A stretch of DNA of 8,904 nucleotides, from assembly GCA_013214275.1 (NCBI GenBank), contig JABSPP010000048.1, forward strand, positions 1 through 8,904. The letters run 5' to 3'. Below are positions 1-6,397 of this stretch, one piece after another (the first letter of the stretch is position 1; each line of letters starts with the position of its first letter). The position numbers and the translations under genes are program-made. The notes under the pieces are model-generated. The model was not told the DNA's origin and did not search any database. It worked only from the letters and a program-made list of their open reading frames with translations. The stretch is from Flavobacteriaceae bacterium. Its GTDB lineage: Bacteria > Bacteroidota > Bacteroidia > Flavobacteriales > Flavobacteriaceae.

Positions 1-1
1 C

Positions 2-1465
2 TTATTCGAATTTGACGCAATTCAGCACAATTGGAAAAAAGTCAAAGAGGAATTACTCAATATTGATTTGGATAAATATGCTCCTCAAACTCCATTTATT
101 TGCCTAGCTCCTAAAAAAAACGAAACTTTTAGGGTGGTTCATCAACTTGACCCAATAGACACATTAATATACACGGCTTTACTACATGAATTTTCTGAAA
201 AAATCGAAACTTTTAGGATACCAAATGAGAAGGATATTGCATGTTCATATAGAATAAAGCCAGATATACATGGTTCCTTTTTTGGCACTGAAATGGACGG
301 CTACACAAGATTTAAATCAAGGTCACTTGAATTAGCAAAGGAAAATCAAGAAGGGTTTGTTCTTGTCTGTGACATAACAGATTTTTACAATCAAATCTAT
401 TTACACAGAGTAACTAATATTTTGGAAGAGGCAGGTATTGAATCTCCGAAAGTATTAGAGGATTTCCTATCTGGGTTAAATACAAATATTTCAAGAGGTG
501 TTCCTGTAGGGCCTGCTCCAAGTATTCTTGTTTCCGAAGCTATAATGGCTGACATTGATAAAAAAATCATATCTCACACAAATCTATTCACTAGATATGT
601 CGATGATATGCATATCTTCTTTGATTCTGTTGAGAAAGCTAAATTCTTTTTACACGAATTAACAAAATATCTATATTCAAACCATAGACTTGTACTTTCA
701 AGCGATAAGACACTAATACTTGCTAGTTCTAAATTTATTGAGACATATTTTGAAGATGAAGGAAGGGTTGAACAAGACGCTATTCATGAAAAATTAGCAG
801 AATCTTCAGACCACGATTTTTACTATTACATAGAAACTGAAATCATGGAATTTGAAGACCTAGAGTCTCCAGATAAATTTGCTATACGTTCAGAAGTTTA
901 TAATGAAGTATTTGAAAGAGCTTTGCTATTTGAAGTAATTGATTTAGGAATAATGCGACATTTACTGCGAAAAGCTGGTAAATATAAAGTTAGAAGTTTA
1001 CTCCCATTGATATTTGAAAATTTCAGAAAACTTTTACCCATAATTAGAGAAATAGTAGTCTATTTTGAAAGAGTATTAAACGATAAAGCTGTCAAAAAAT
1101 ATGCTGATAATTTTCAAAATATTTTAAAGGATGAGTACACACAATTACCATTTGTGAATATCTGGATTTATACATTATTACAAAATTCAGTTTTTAATTC
1201 AATCGATTTAAAAATCGACTATTCGAAGATTTTAAGGGTTAGAGAACAAGCACTTATTGCCAAAAGGTTAAATGATACAACCTGGATTAAAGACCATAAA
1301 GATGGGTTAGACGTACTCGGACCTTGGGACAAAAGAGCTATTTTATATTCAGCGGTTATCCTTTCCAGTGATGAATTGAAACATTGGGCAGGTTTAGTTT
1401 CTTCCAGAGGTAATATTTTGGATAAAGCTGTTGCCTCATATGTTGTTGGGCAAAAAAGAAAATAA
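2..1465 (+). CDS. Reverse transcriptase, unknown-group/Abi-like, 5' end cut by window edge
   Basis: RNA-directed DNA polymerase, probably a phage-defence type. The frame is open to the left window edge (first full codon at base 2), so the N-terminus is missing; 487 residues are visible. A TTG at 68 can be read as a start, but the 22 preceding codons are in frame and look coding (NWKKVKEELL), so I do not accept it. Polymerase motifs in visible numbering: PKKNETFRVVHQLD from about 37; catalytic Asp in CDITDFY near 124; RGVPVGPAPS from 165; YVDD at 199-202 (bases 596-607). Residues from about 270 to the end look all-helical and include GPWDKRAILYSA. The GxPxGPxxS motif and long helical C-terminus fit the unknown-group/AbiK/AbiP2-like enzymes. 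The retron VTG motif and an intron maturase domain are absent. Exact subgroup unresolved. Composition is AT-rich, suggesting acquisition by transfer. No partner gene is visible; one could lie upstream. Confidence 0.88.
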   Translation, partial: LFEFDAIQHNWKKVKEELLNIDLDKYAPQTPFICLAPKKNETFRVVHQLDPIDTLIYTALLHEFSEKIETFRIPNEKDIACSYRIKPDIHGSFFGTEMDGYTRFKSRSLELAKENQEGFVLVCDITDFYNQIYLHRVTNILEEAGIESPKVLEDFLSGLNTNISRGVPVGPAPSILVSEAIMADIDKKIISHTNLFTRYVDDMHIFFDSVEKAKFFLHELTKYLYSNHRLVLSSDKTLILASSKFIETYFEDEGRVEQDAIHEKLAESSDHDFYYYIETEIMEFEDLESPDKFAIRSEVYNEVFERALLFEVIDLGIMRHLLRKAGKYKVRSLLPLIFENFRKLLPIIREIVVYFERVLNDKAVKKYADNFQNILKDEYTQLPFVNIWIYTLLQNSVFNSIDLKIDYSKILRVREQALIAKRLNDTTWIKDHKDGLDVLGPWDKRAILYSAVILSSDELKHWAGLVSSRGNILDKAVASYVVGQKRK

Positions 1466-1903
1466 ACTACACACAATAACTAAGCGTCCATTACGCTGAT
1501 ATCCCAGCGGTATACGCTTAGTTATTAGTTAGAATAGTGTTCAAAAAATTAGAAATTCTTTTGATAACTCTTAAGTTATAGTTAATTTAGCAAAATAGTA
1601 GCAATTAGTCTTTGTAAAATTACTAAGAAAAATAAAAAATTAAAAACCTCTGCATAGCCAGCCATCTTAGTTGAATAAAAAGATAAAAGCTACATATATA
1701 AACAAGTTAGTAGTCGTTCAAGATAAACATTTCGTTAAAATTACAGGTTCAGAAAAAGAAAGAGTCACGTTATGAAATTACCAAAGCCACCTACTTATTA
1801 GAGATTGAACCTAAAGGAGTTAATAAAATATTGAATTGAATGACAATCGAAAGGTTAAACCCTAACCGCTCAAGACCTTAATGGAGCATTAAATTTTTAT
1901 GTT
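1466..1903. other. 438-base intergenic stretch without a credible gene
   Basis: Very AT-rich gap between the reverse transcriptase and the lipoprotein gene. It holds the compound inverted repeat at 1475-1526 and a small 6-bp inverted repeat at 1564-1579 (ATAACT, loop CTTA, AGTTAT). Between about 1657 and 1842 two short overlapping frames without an ATG read like protein (KLVVVQDKHFVKITGSE, then YEITKATYLLEIEPKG). They would join with a single-base shift near 1770, so this may be a gene remnant; no family is recognised. I could not place a convincing TAnnTTTG promoter for the downstream gene. Confidence 0.6.
1475..1526. repeat. Compound inverted repeat (13-bp arms with nested hairpin)
   Basis: AATAACTAAGCGT at 1475-1487 is a perfect reverse complement of ACGCTTAGTTATT at 1514-1526. 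The 26-base interval contains a second hairpin, CGCTG (1494-1498) with CAGCG (1505-1509) around a 6-base loop. The AGCG/CGCT core occurs four times in alternating orientation. The region could therefore also fold as two adjacent small hairpins: AGCGT with ACGCT (1483-1497), and AGCG with CGCT (1506-1518). It lies 9 bases after the reverse transcriptase stop. No T-run follows, so it is not a standard intrinsic terminator. It could be a structured RNA 3' end, a dispersed palindromic repeat or a recombination site. Confidence 0.8.
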
Positions 1904-3493
1904 ATGAGATATTTATTTAAAAAAATCATTTATTTAATGATACTTGCTTTCTTAATTTATTCTTGTTCTAATGATGATTTTAGGGAGTCTACAGACAATA
2001 ACCTAAATGTTAATGAAGTGTCTGTGGATAATTTAGATTTTAATTATGACAATCTTTCAAGCCAAGATAAAATAAAAGTCATTGTTGGAGAAGCTATAAG
2101 TGAATTCTTAATTAATAGTCCTACTTTTAATGATAAGCTTTTTTCAAAGTTAATTACTCAAGAAAATAAAACGACAGAGTTGCTTTTTGTTAAGGAAAAA
2201 GACGATGTATTCTCAAATGGAAAATCTTTGGAAAATTTACTTTTGGAATTTTATGCAAATAATCAAGATAAGAAAAATTTAATTAATAATATAAATACTC
2301 TACTTCCCAATTTAGTAATCAAAATACCGCAATGGACAGAAGCAATTCTAGACAACAATGATTTAGAATTGGAATTTGCCGTTTATCCTTGCCTAACAGG
2401 TTTTAAAGAAGGCATCGTGTATTATAGAATGGGTAATCAAAAAATAAGTTCCAACAAGTCTAACAATGGTTCGAATGTAGTTTCAAGTTATTTGCCAATA
2501 CAAATAGAGGAAAGTGAACGCTTAATTCCAGTAGAGAAAAATTCTAGCACAACGTTATGGGGTAATGATTTTTATGATGATAATTTTCCATTTTTAATCA
2601 ACTGTGATGATTTTAATAGATTGAGTTATACCACATATTCTAATGATACCTATGACTTTGTTGATAAAATATCTCTTAATGAGGACTTGATGAATGCTGA
2701 ATTATGCGACATTCAATTACCAAATACCCCCCCTGACAACAATCCTTGCGATATTGTGTATGAGAGAGATTGCAGAACAGAAAAAAATGTGATTGAAGGT
2801 TTTAAACTTGCAAATTTATCTGTTTTTACAGGAATAAATAATCAACCTGGTGGTGAAGACGTTATGTCTTTACATTATGATTTCACAGTTGCTTCCATGT
2901 GCGGTGACCTAATGCAGACTGAGATTTGTCCACCATCAGATTGGAGCTTTGTATTCTTTGGTACATTTTTTGACTACTTTGAACTTCAAACACATCCCGG
3001 ATATCCTACACAATCAGAAATGCCAGATGTTTATTTTATAGGTACTGGATACTATCTAAAAGCATTTCCTATTTACTATGATATACCTGTGGAATTCTCA
3101 GCAGAAGGTATTTATTCACAAGCAAGATTTTTACCACTTGCAGCAAATGGAACTTGGGATGGAAACTTATATGGAGATGCTATAAGTTTTTCTATTCACG
3201 AACACGACGATATTATAGTAGGTCAAACTAACACTTATACAATTTCTGTAACCAATACAACTAAAGTCTCTTCTAAATTAAGTATTGGGGAATCTTTTGA
3301 GGTTGGTGGAGATTTTAGTAATTCTGTTACACGTTCTTCAAGTACAACAATTACTTTGAATGCGGCAGAAGACGTTGAACTTGGAAAAACAGCAACAAAT
3401 TATTATGAGCAAAATTTCACTAATTCAAATATTGGTTTTGGCTATAATATAACAACTGGTTCTGTAAATACACATTTTGCTTTTTACTATTAA
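1904..3493 (+). CDS. Surface-exposed lipoprotein of unknown function
   Basis: The 529-residue product starts with a lipoprotein signal peptide: basic MRYLFKK, hydrophobic core IIYLMILAFLIY, then S-C with the lipidated cysteine at 21. SNDD follows the cysteine, the kind of acidic tether that marks Bacteroidota lipoproteins for the cell surface. The mature part has an Asp/Asn-rich linker (about 22-50), a helical N-terminal region (about 52-150, containing KIPQWTEAIL at 140-149), a cysteine-containing middle (163, 234, 268, 282, 290, 333, 342) and a Ser/Thr-rich beta-type C-terminal region (about 425-529) with alternating polar/hydrophobic residues and an aromatic C-terminus, FAFYY. I do not recognise an enzyme or adhesin domain. 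The ATG at 1899 hits TGA after one codon, so 1904 is the start. Composition is about 28% GC in a sampled line (2041-2100), lower than the msr/selO genes. A strong terminator follows. Confidence 0.85.
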   Translation: MRYLFKKIIYLMILAFLIYSCSNDDFRESTDNNLNVNEVSVDNLDFNYDNLSSQDKIKVIVGEAISEFLINSPTFNDKLFSKLITQENKTTELLFVKEKDDVFSNGKSLENLLLEFYANNQDKKNLINNINTLLPNLVIKIPQWTEAILDNNDLELEFAVYPCLTGFKEGIVYYRMGNQKISSNKSNNGSNVVSSYLPIQIEESERLIPVEKNSSTTLWGNDFYDDNFPFLINCDDFNRLSYTTYSNDTYDFVDKISLNEDLMNAELCDIQLPNTPPDNNPCDIVYERDCRTEKNVIEGFKLANLSVFTGINNQPGGEDVMSLHYDFTVASMCGDLMQTEICPPSDWSFVFFGTFFDYFELQTHPGYPTQSEMPDVYFIGTGYYLKAFPIYYDIPVEFSAEGIYSQARFLPLAANGTWDGNLYGDAISFSIHEHDDIIVGQTNTYTISVTNTTKVSSKLSIGESFEVGGDFSNSVTRSSSTTITLNAAEDVELGKTATNYYEQNFTNSNIGFGYNITTGSVNTHFAFYY

Positions 3494-3518
3494 AATGGCT
3501 ACCAACAAAGTATAGATT

Positions 3519-3559
3519 CAATGGCTACAAAATGCTAAACTTTGTAGTCATTGTTTTTT
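3519..3559 (+). terminator. Intrinsic terminator after the lipoprotein gene
   Basis: A 13-bp stem pairs 3519-3531 (CAATGGCTACAAA) with 3541-3553 (TTTGTAGTCATTG), with one G-T wobble and a 9-base loop. Six T residues follow directly at 3554-3559. It begins 25 bases after the lipoprotein stop and isolates that gene from the SRPBCC gene. No A-run precedes the stem, so it is directional. Confidence 0.85.
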
Positions 3560-3751
3560 ACAAAGTAATTGCTATCATGAAAGATAGTACATTGTTACGC
3601 TACCAAATTTGTACAAAACCGTCAGACTGTCTCAAAACTATTCTTATTTTTTTTGCCATGACTTCATTTCATGTATGAAAATGGAAAAAATTGACTGTTG
3701 TAAATTTATATGAATAATAGTGATACTAATCTTTAACACGAATCACCAAAC

Positions 3752-4225
3752 ATGCCTAGAATTGAACTTCAAACTGAAATACACGCCAACCGGACTGTTG
3801 TTTTTGATCTTTCCCGAAGTATCGATTTACATAAAATATCAACGAAACAAACCAATGAAAAAGCCATTGCCAGGAAAACACATGGACTTATCAGTTTAAA
3901 CGAGAGTGTTACTTGGAAAGCTAAACACTTTGGGATCTATCAAAAACTAACTTCCAAAATAACAGAATATGATCGACCAAATTTCTTTGTAGACATCATG
4001 GTCAAAGGCTTATTTTCTAGCTTTAGACACGAACATCATTTTGCAGAAATGGATGGTAAAACCATAATGACAGATATTTTTGACTATAAATCACCATTGG
4101 GAATTTTAGGAATAGTTGCCGATAGGTTATTTCTCAAATCCTATATGACCAACCTACTTGCCAAAAGAAATAAGATTTTGAAAGAGTATGCCGAGTCTGA
4201 CCAATGGAAAAAAGTAATCGGATAA
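3752..4225 (+). CDS. SRPBCC (START-like) family protein
   Basis: The 157-residue cytosolic protein has the features of the SRPBCC/START-like helix-grip fold, which forms a hydrophobic ligand pocket. It opens with a beta strand (RIELQTEIHANRTVVFDL, 3-20). A second segment contains GLISLNESVTWKAKHFGI (45-62), matching the usual 'G.....e.v.w.a.h.g' pattern. Further strands run through KITEYDRPNFFVDIMVKG (69-86) and HHFAEMDGKTIMTDIFDYKSPLG (95-117). A long amphipathic C-terminal helix spans about 122-148. The length is normal for single-domain members. The ligand is unknown; related proteins are sometimes labelled cell-division-inhibitor-like, but no residue here supports a specific role. The MtfA-type peptidase lies 109 bases downstream on the same strand, so co-transcription is possible but not shown. 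Confidence 0.8.
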   Translation: MPRIELQTEIHANRTVVFDLSRSIDLHKISTKQTNEKAIARKTHGLISLNESVTWKAKHFGIYQKLTSKITEYDRPNFFVDIMVKGLFSSFRHEHHFAEMDGKTIMTDIFDYKSPLGILGIVADRLFLKSYMTNLLAKRNKILKEYAESDQWKKVIG

Positions 4226-4334
4226 TGACATATAGGTCGCAGCTGAGTCTGTCTTGCTCTTTTAAGGGTCGCTAGAACCTTACATTTTTGCGTTAGAGCA
4301 ATTTATTTTATAACTTACTGATCTATATTTTACG

Positions 4335-5147
4335 ATGAAAAAAGCAAATCTCCCAACAACAGAAAATGCTGTTATTATCATATTTCATTTTTTGGCAGAT
4401 ATGATCTCTAGAATACTTCGTTTTTTATTCGATAAAAACCCAGTAATTCACAGAGCAAGAAGAAAAAGGAAACTTTCAAAAGTTCAGAAAGAGATTTTAG
4501 TGGAACAGAGTGATTTTTACAAGCAGTTAAATCAGCGATACCAGCGTTTCTTTGAGCACCGGTTATCTACCTTTATTCAAACCTATGAGTTTGTTGGTAG
4601 AAATGGATATAAGGTCAACGAAGAAACCAAGGTGCTGATAGGGACTTCCTACATTACCCTTACTTTTGGGAAGCGAAAATTTATCACAGATATCTTTGAT
4701 AAGATTGTCATATATCCTGATGTTTTTCTATCTAAGAGTACAGGAAAAATGCATAAAGGTGAATTTAACCCCAAGTTGAAGACCGTGGTATTTTCATGGA
4801 AACATTTTTTGGAAGGCAACAAAGTAAAAAATGATAATTTGAATCTAGGAATTCACGAATTTACCCATATTATTCATATGAAATCTCTTCAGAGAAGGGA
4901 TATGAGTTCTATGGTTTTTAGAAAAGAATATCTTAAGCTCATAGATTACTTACAGCATCACAAAGAGGTGAGAGGTGAAATACTAGATTCTGGCTATTTC
5001 CGAAAGTATGCCTTTAAAAACCAGTATGAGTTTCTTGCTGTTTTAATTGAAAATTTTATAGAAACTCCACAAGAATTTAAGAAGCGGTTCCCTAGGATAT
5101 ATAAAAAGATAAAGCGGATGCTGAATTTTAATTTCCTACACTATTGA
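4335..5147 (+). CDS. MtfA-type zinc-dependent metallopeptidase (M90-like)
   Basis: The 270-residue protein has the zinc-peptidase signature HEFTH at 174-178 (in NLGIHEFTHIIHMKS): the two histidines would bind zinc and Glu175 would be the catalytic base. The downstream block QYEFLAVLIENFIETP (230-245) matches the conserved MtfA-family segment that supplies a third glutamate ligand (Glu232 or Glu239; I cannot decide which). An N-terminal hydrophobic stretch (about 11-32, AVIIIFHFLADMISRILRFLF) followed by a strongly basic patch (40-49) suggests membrane attachment with the catalytic domain in the cytoplasm. E. coli MtfA interacts with the glucose repressor Mlc. That link is not expected to hold here, so no mtfA symbol is given. 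A clear terminator follows, ending this transcription unit before msrB. Confidence 0.82.
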   Translation: MKKANLPTTENAVIIIFHFLADMISRILRFLFDKNPVIHRARRKRKLSKVQKEILVEQSDFYKQLNQRYQRFFEHRLSTFIQTYEFVGRNGYKVNEETKVLIGTSYITLTFGKRKFITDIFDKIVIYPDVFLSKSTGKMHKGEFNPKLKTVVFSWKHFLEGNKVKNDNLNLGIHEFTHIIHMKSLQRRDMSSMVFRKEYLKLIDYLQHHKEVRGEILDSGYFRKYAFKNQYEFLAVLIENFIETPQEFKKRFPRIYKKIKRMLNFNFLHY

Positions 5148-5198
5148 CATGTACTGGTAAGTTTTAACATAGCATTGTAATCTTAATACCTAGGTTTT

Positions 5199-5234
5199 GA
5201 TGCCGCATTAGGGATAGTAGCGGCATCCTTTTTT
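5199..5234 (+). terminator. Intrinsic terminator after the metallopeptidase gene
   Basis: A perfect 8-bp GC-rich stem, GATGCCGC (5199-5206) with GCGGCATC (5220-5227), has a 13-base loop and is followed by six T residues at 5229-5234. It lies 52 bases after the peptidase stop. The T-run itself is complementary to an A-run at 5248-5255. Confidence 0.9.
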
Positions 5235-5296
5235 GTCCTTTTTGAGGCAAAAAAGATATAGCGAATAGCGCGACCTGCTGGGGAATGCCCTAAAAT

Positions 5297-5311
5297 AACT
5301 TTTTAAAAGTT
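5297..5311. promoter_or_regulatory. 15-base palindrome upstream of the msrB promoter, possible operator
   Basis: AACTTTT and AAAAGTT flank a single central T at 5304, a perfect two-fold symmetric site about 24 bases upstream of the proposed -33 element of the msrB promoter. The symmetry and position suit a dimeric regulator, but the site is A/T-only apart from one C and one G, so chance is possible. Confidence 0.3.
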
Positions 5312-5334
5312 GGTATTTCTTGAGGATACGTACA

Positions 5335-5366
5335 TCTGGTAAACAATAGAAATTTCAGTAAATTTG
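5335..5366 (+). promoter_or_regulatory. Predicted Bacteroidota-type promoter of the msrB-msrA-selO unit
   Basis: TAAATTTG at 5359-5366 matches the -7 consensus TAnnTTTG used by the major sigma factor of Bacteroidota. TCTG at 5335-5338 is a weak match to the -33 TTTG/TTG element at the correct distance (20 bases). Transcription would start near 5373, leaving a leader of only about 12 bases before the msrB ATG. Confidence 0.6.
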
Positions 5367-5384
5367 TAGTTTAAAAGTAGTCTG

Positions 5385-5837
5385 ATGATCACATGGAAAC
5401 ACATCATAAATTATACCGTTAGTGGCAATCCAATTCCAAAAAGAAGAGTGGAAAAAACGGACGAGGAGTGGCGTCGTATTTTAACCCCTGAGCAGTTTAG
5501 AATTACGCGTTTAAAAGGAACGGAGCGTCCTTTTTCTGGTCAGTTATGCTCTGTTTTTAGCGAAGGGACCTATAGCTGTATTTGCTGCGGAACTCCATTG
5601 TTTGATGCTACAATTAAGTTTGATTCTAGCTCGGGATGGCCGAGTTTTACTCAGCCTTTGGAGGAACATGCAATTAAATATCATAAAGATACTTCTTACG
5701 GTATGGTGCGTGTAGAAGTAATGTGCAATACCTGTGACGGGCATCTGGGGCATGTGTTTCCAGATGGGCCAGAGCCTAGCGGATTGCGCTACTGTATTAA
5801 CTCGGCATCTATGAAATTAATTGCTGAAGATGCGTAA
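5385..5837 (+). CDS. msrB: Peptide-methionine (R)-S-oxide reductase MsrB
   Basis: Reduces the R-diastereomer of methionine sulfoxide in proteins, using thioredoxin as reductant. The 150-residue protein is a single SelR/MsrB domain. The N-terminal block KTDEEWRRILTPEQF (24-38) and KGTERPF (44-50) are family hallmarks. Zinc-binding pairs are Cys65/Cys68 and Cys114/Cys117. GWPSF is at 84-88, and the catalytic cysteine is Cys137 in RYCINSASM. There is no signal peptide, so it should act in the cytoplasm. The ATG at 5385 lies just after a good promoter, and the ATG at 5393 is out of frame. It is the first gene of a likely operon; msrA starts inside its last codons, indicating translational coupling. 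Confidence 0.95.
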   Translation: MITWKHIINYTVSGNPIPKRRVEKTDEEWRRILTPEQFRITRLKGTERPFSGQLCSVFSEGTYSCICCGTPLFDATIKFDSSSGWPSFTQPLEEHAIKYHKDTSYGMVRVEVMCNTCDGHLGHVFPDGPEPSGLRYCINSASMKLIAEDA

Positions 5838-6369
5838 AAAGATCACGTTAGCAACATTTGGAGGCGGATGCTTCTGGTGTACCGAAGCCATCTTTTTAGA
5901 GGTGAAAGGTGTAGAAAAAGTAGTCTCTGGTTACGCTGGCGGAAAAGCGCCCGGAAAACCTACCTACAGAGAAGTCTGCTCGGGGCTTACGGGTCACGCA
6001 GAAGTAGTTCAAGTGAGTTATGATGCCAATGTCATTTCTTATCAGGACATTTTAGCGATTTTTATGACCACTCATGATCCTACACAATTAAACAGGCAAG
6101 GAGCTGACGTGGGAACCCAGTACCGCTCAGTAATTTTTTATCACGATACCGAGCAAAAGCACATCGCCGAAACAGTTGTCAAACAATTGGCTTCCTCTTT
6201 TGATGATGCCATTGTCACCGAAATCAGTCCTTTAACTGTGTTTTATCCGGCAGAGGATCATCACCAAGACTACTACCGAAATCATACTGAGCAGGCCTAT
6301 TGTAGTTTTGTCATTACTCCAAAAATCATGAAGTTGAGAGCCTTACATGCGCATCAACTAAAGCAATAA
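5830..6369 (+). CDS. msrA: Peptide-methionine (S)-S-oxide reductase MsrA
   Basis: Reduces the S-diastereomer of methionine sulfoxide, complementing MsrB. The 179-residue protein begins MRKKITLATFGGGCFWC, with catalytic Cys14 in the GCFWC motif. GYAGG and the T-x-Y-R-E-V-C-x-G-x-T-G-H-A-E-V block follow. The sulfoxide-pocket segments DPTQLNRQGADVGTQYRS and YPAEDHHQDYY are both present. A C-terminal cysteine in EQAYCSFVITPK is the likely resolving cysteine. I chose the ATG at 5830 over a TTG at 5821 because it is a standard codon and puts the usual short lead before the first strand. It overlaps the end of msrB by 8 bases, so the two are almost certainly co-transcribed. No signal peptide; cytoplasmic. 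Confidence 0.95.
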   Translation: MRKKITLATFGGGCFWCTEAIFLEVKGVEKVVSGYAGGKAPGKPTYREVCSGLTGHAEVVQVSYDANVISYQDILAIFMTTHDPTQLNRQGADVGTQYRSVIFYHDTEQKHIAETVVKQLASSFDDAIVTEISPLTVFYPAEDHHQDYYRNHTEQAYCSFVITPKIMKLRALHAHQLKQ

Positions 6370-6397
6370 AGATGAGTAGAAATTTGATCTTTAGAAG

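Noticed and set aside
68..70. TTG as the start codon of the reverse transcriptase
   Set aside because: The frame is open to base 2 and the 22 upstream codons encode a plausible continuation (NWKKVKEELL), so the gene starts outside the window.
2..1465. Retron reverse transcriptase
   Set aside because: No VTG motif after the YVDD block, and no msr/msd-like structure in the visible sequence; the region upstream of base 1 cannot be checked.
1219..1476. 85-residue antisense open frame inside the reverse transcriptase
   Set aside because: It is fully opposite a strongly supported coding region and has no recognisable protein features.
1475..1526. Integron attC site
   Set aside because: The arms pair perfectly with no extrahelical bases, and the outer GTTATTA/AATAAC ends fit the GTTRRRY/RYYYAAC core poorly. 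No integrase or cassette array is visible.
3600..3751. Promoter or insertion-sequence scar ahead of the SRPBCC gene
   Set aside because: TAAATTTA at 3701-3708 is one base off TAnnTTTG and lacks a good -33 partner. The string around 3620-3640 (CAGACTGTCTCAAAA) vaguely recalls insertion sequence ends but has no matching repeat or target duplication.
4254..4301. Terminator between the SRPBCC and peptidase genes
   Set aside because: TTGCTCT and AGAGCAA form only a 7-bp stem around a 34-base loop, and the following sequence is not a clean T-run.
5544..5753. 69-residue antisense open frame inside msrB
   Set aside because: It mirrors conserved MsrB codons; no independent support.
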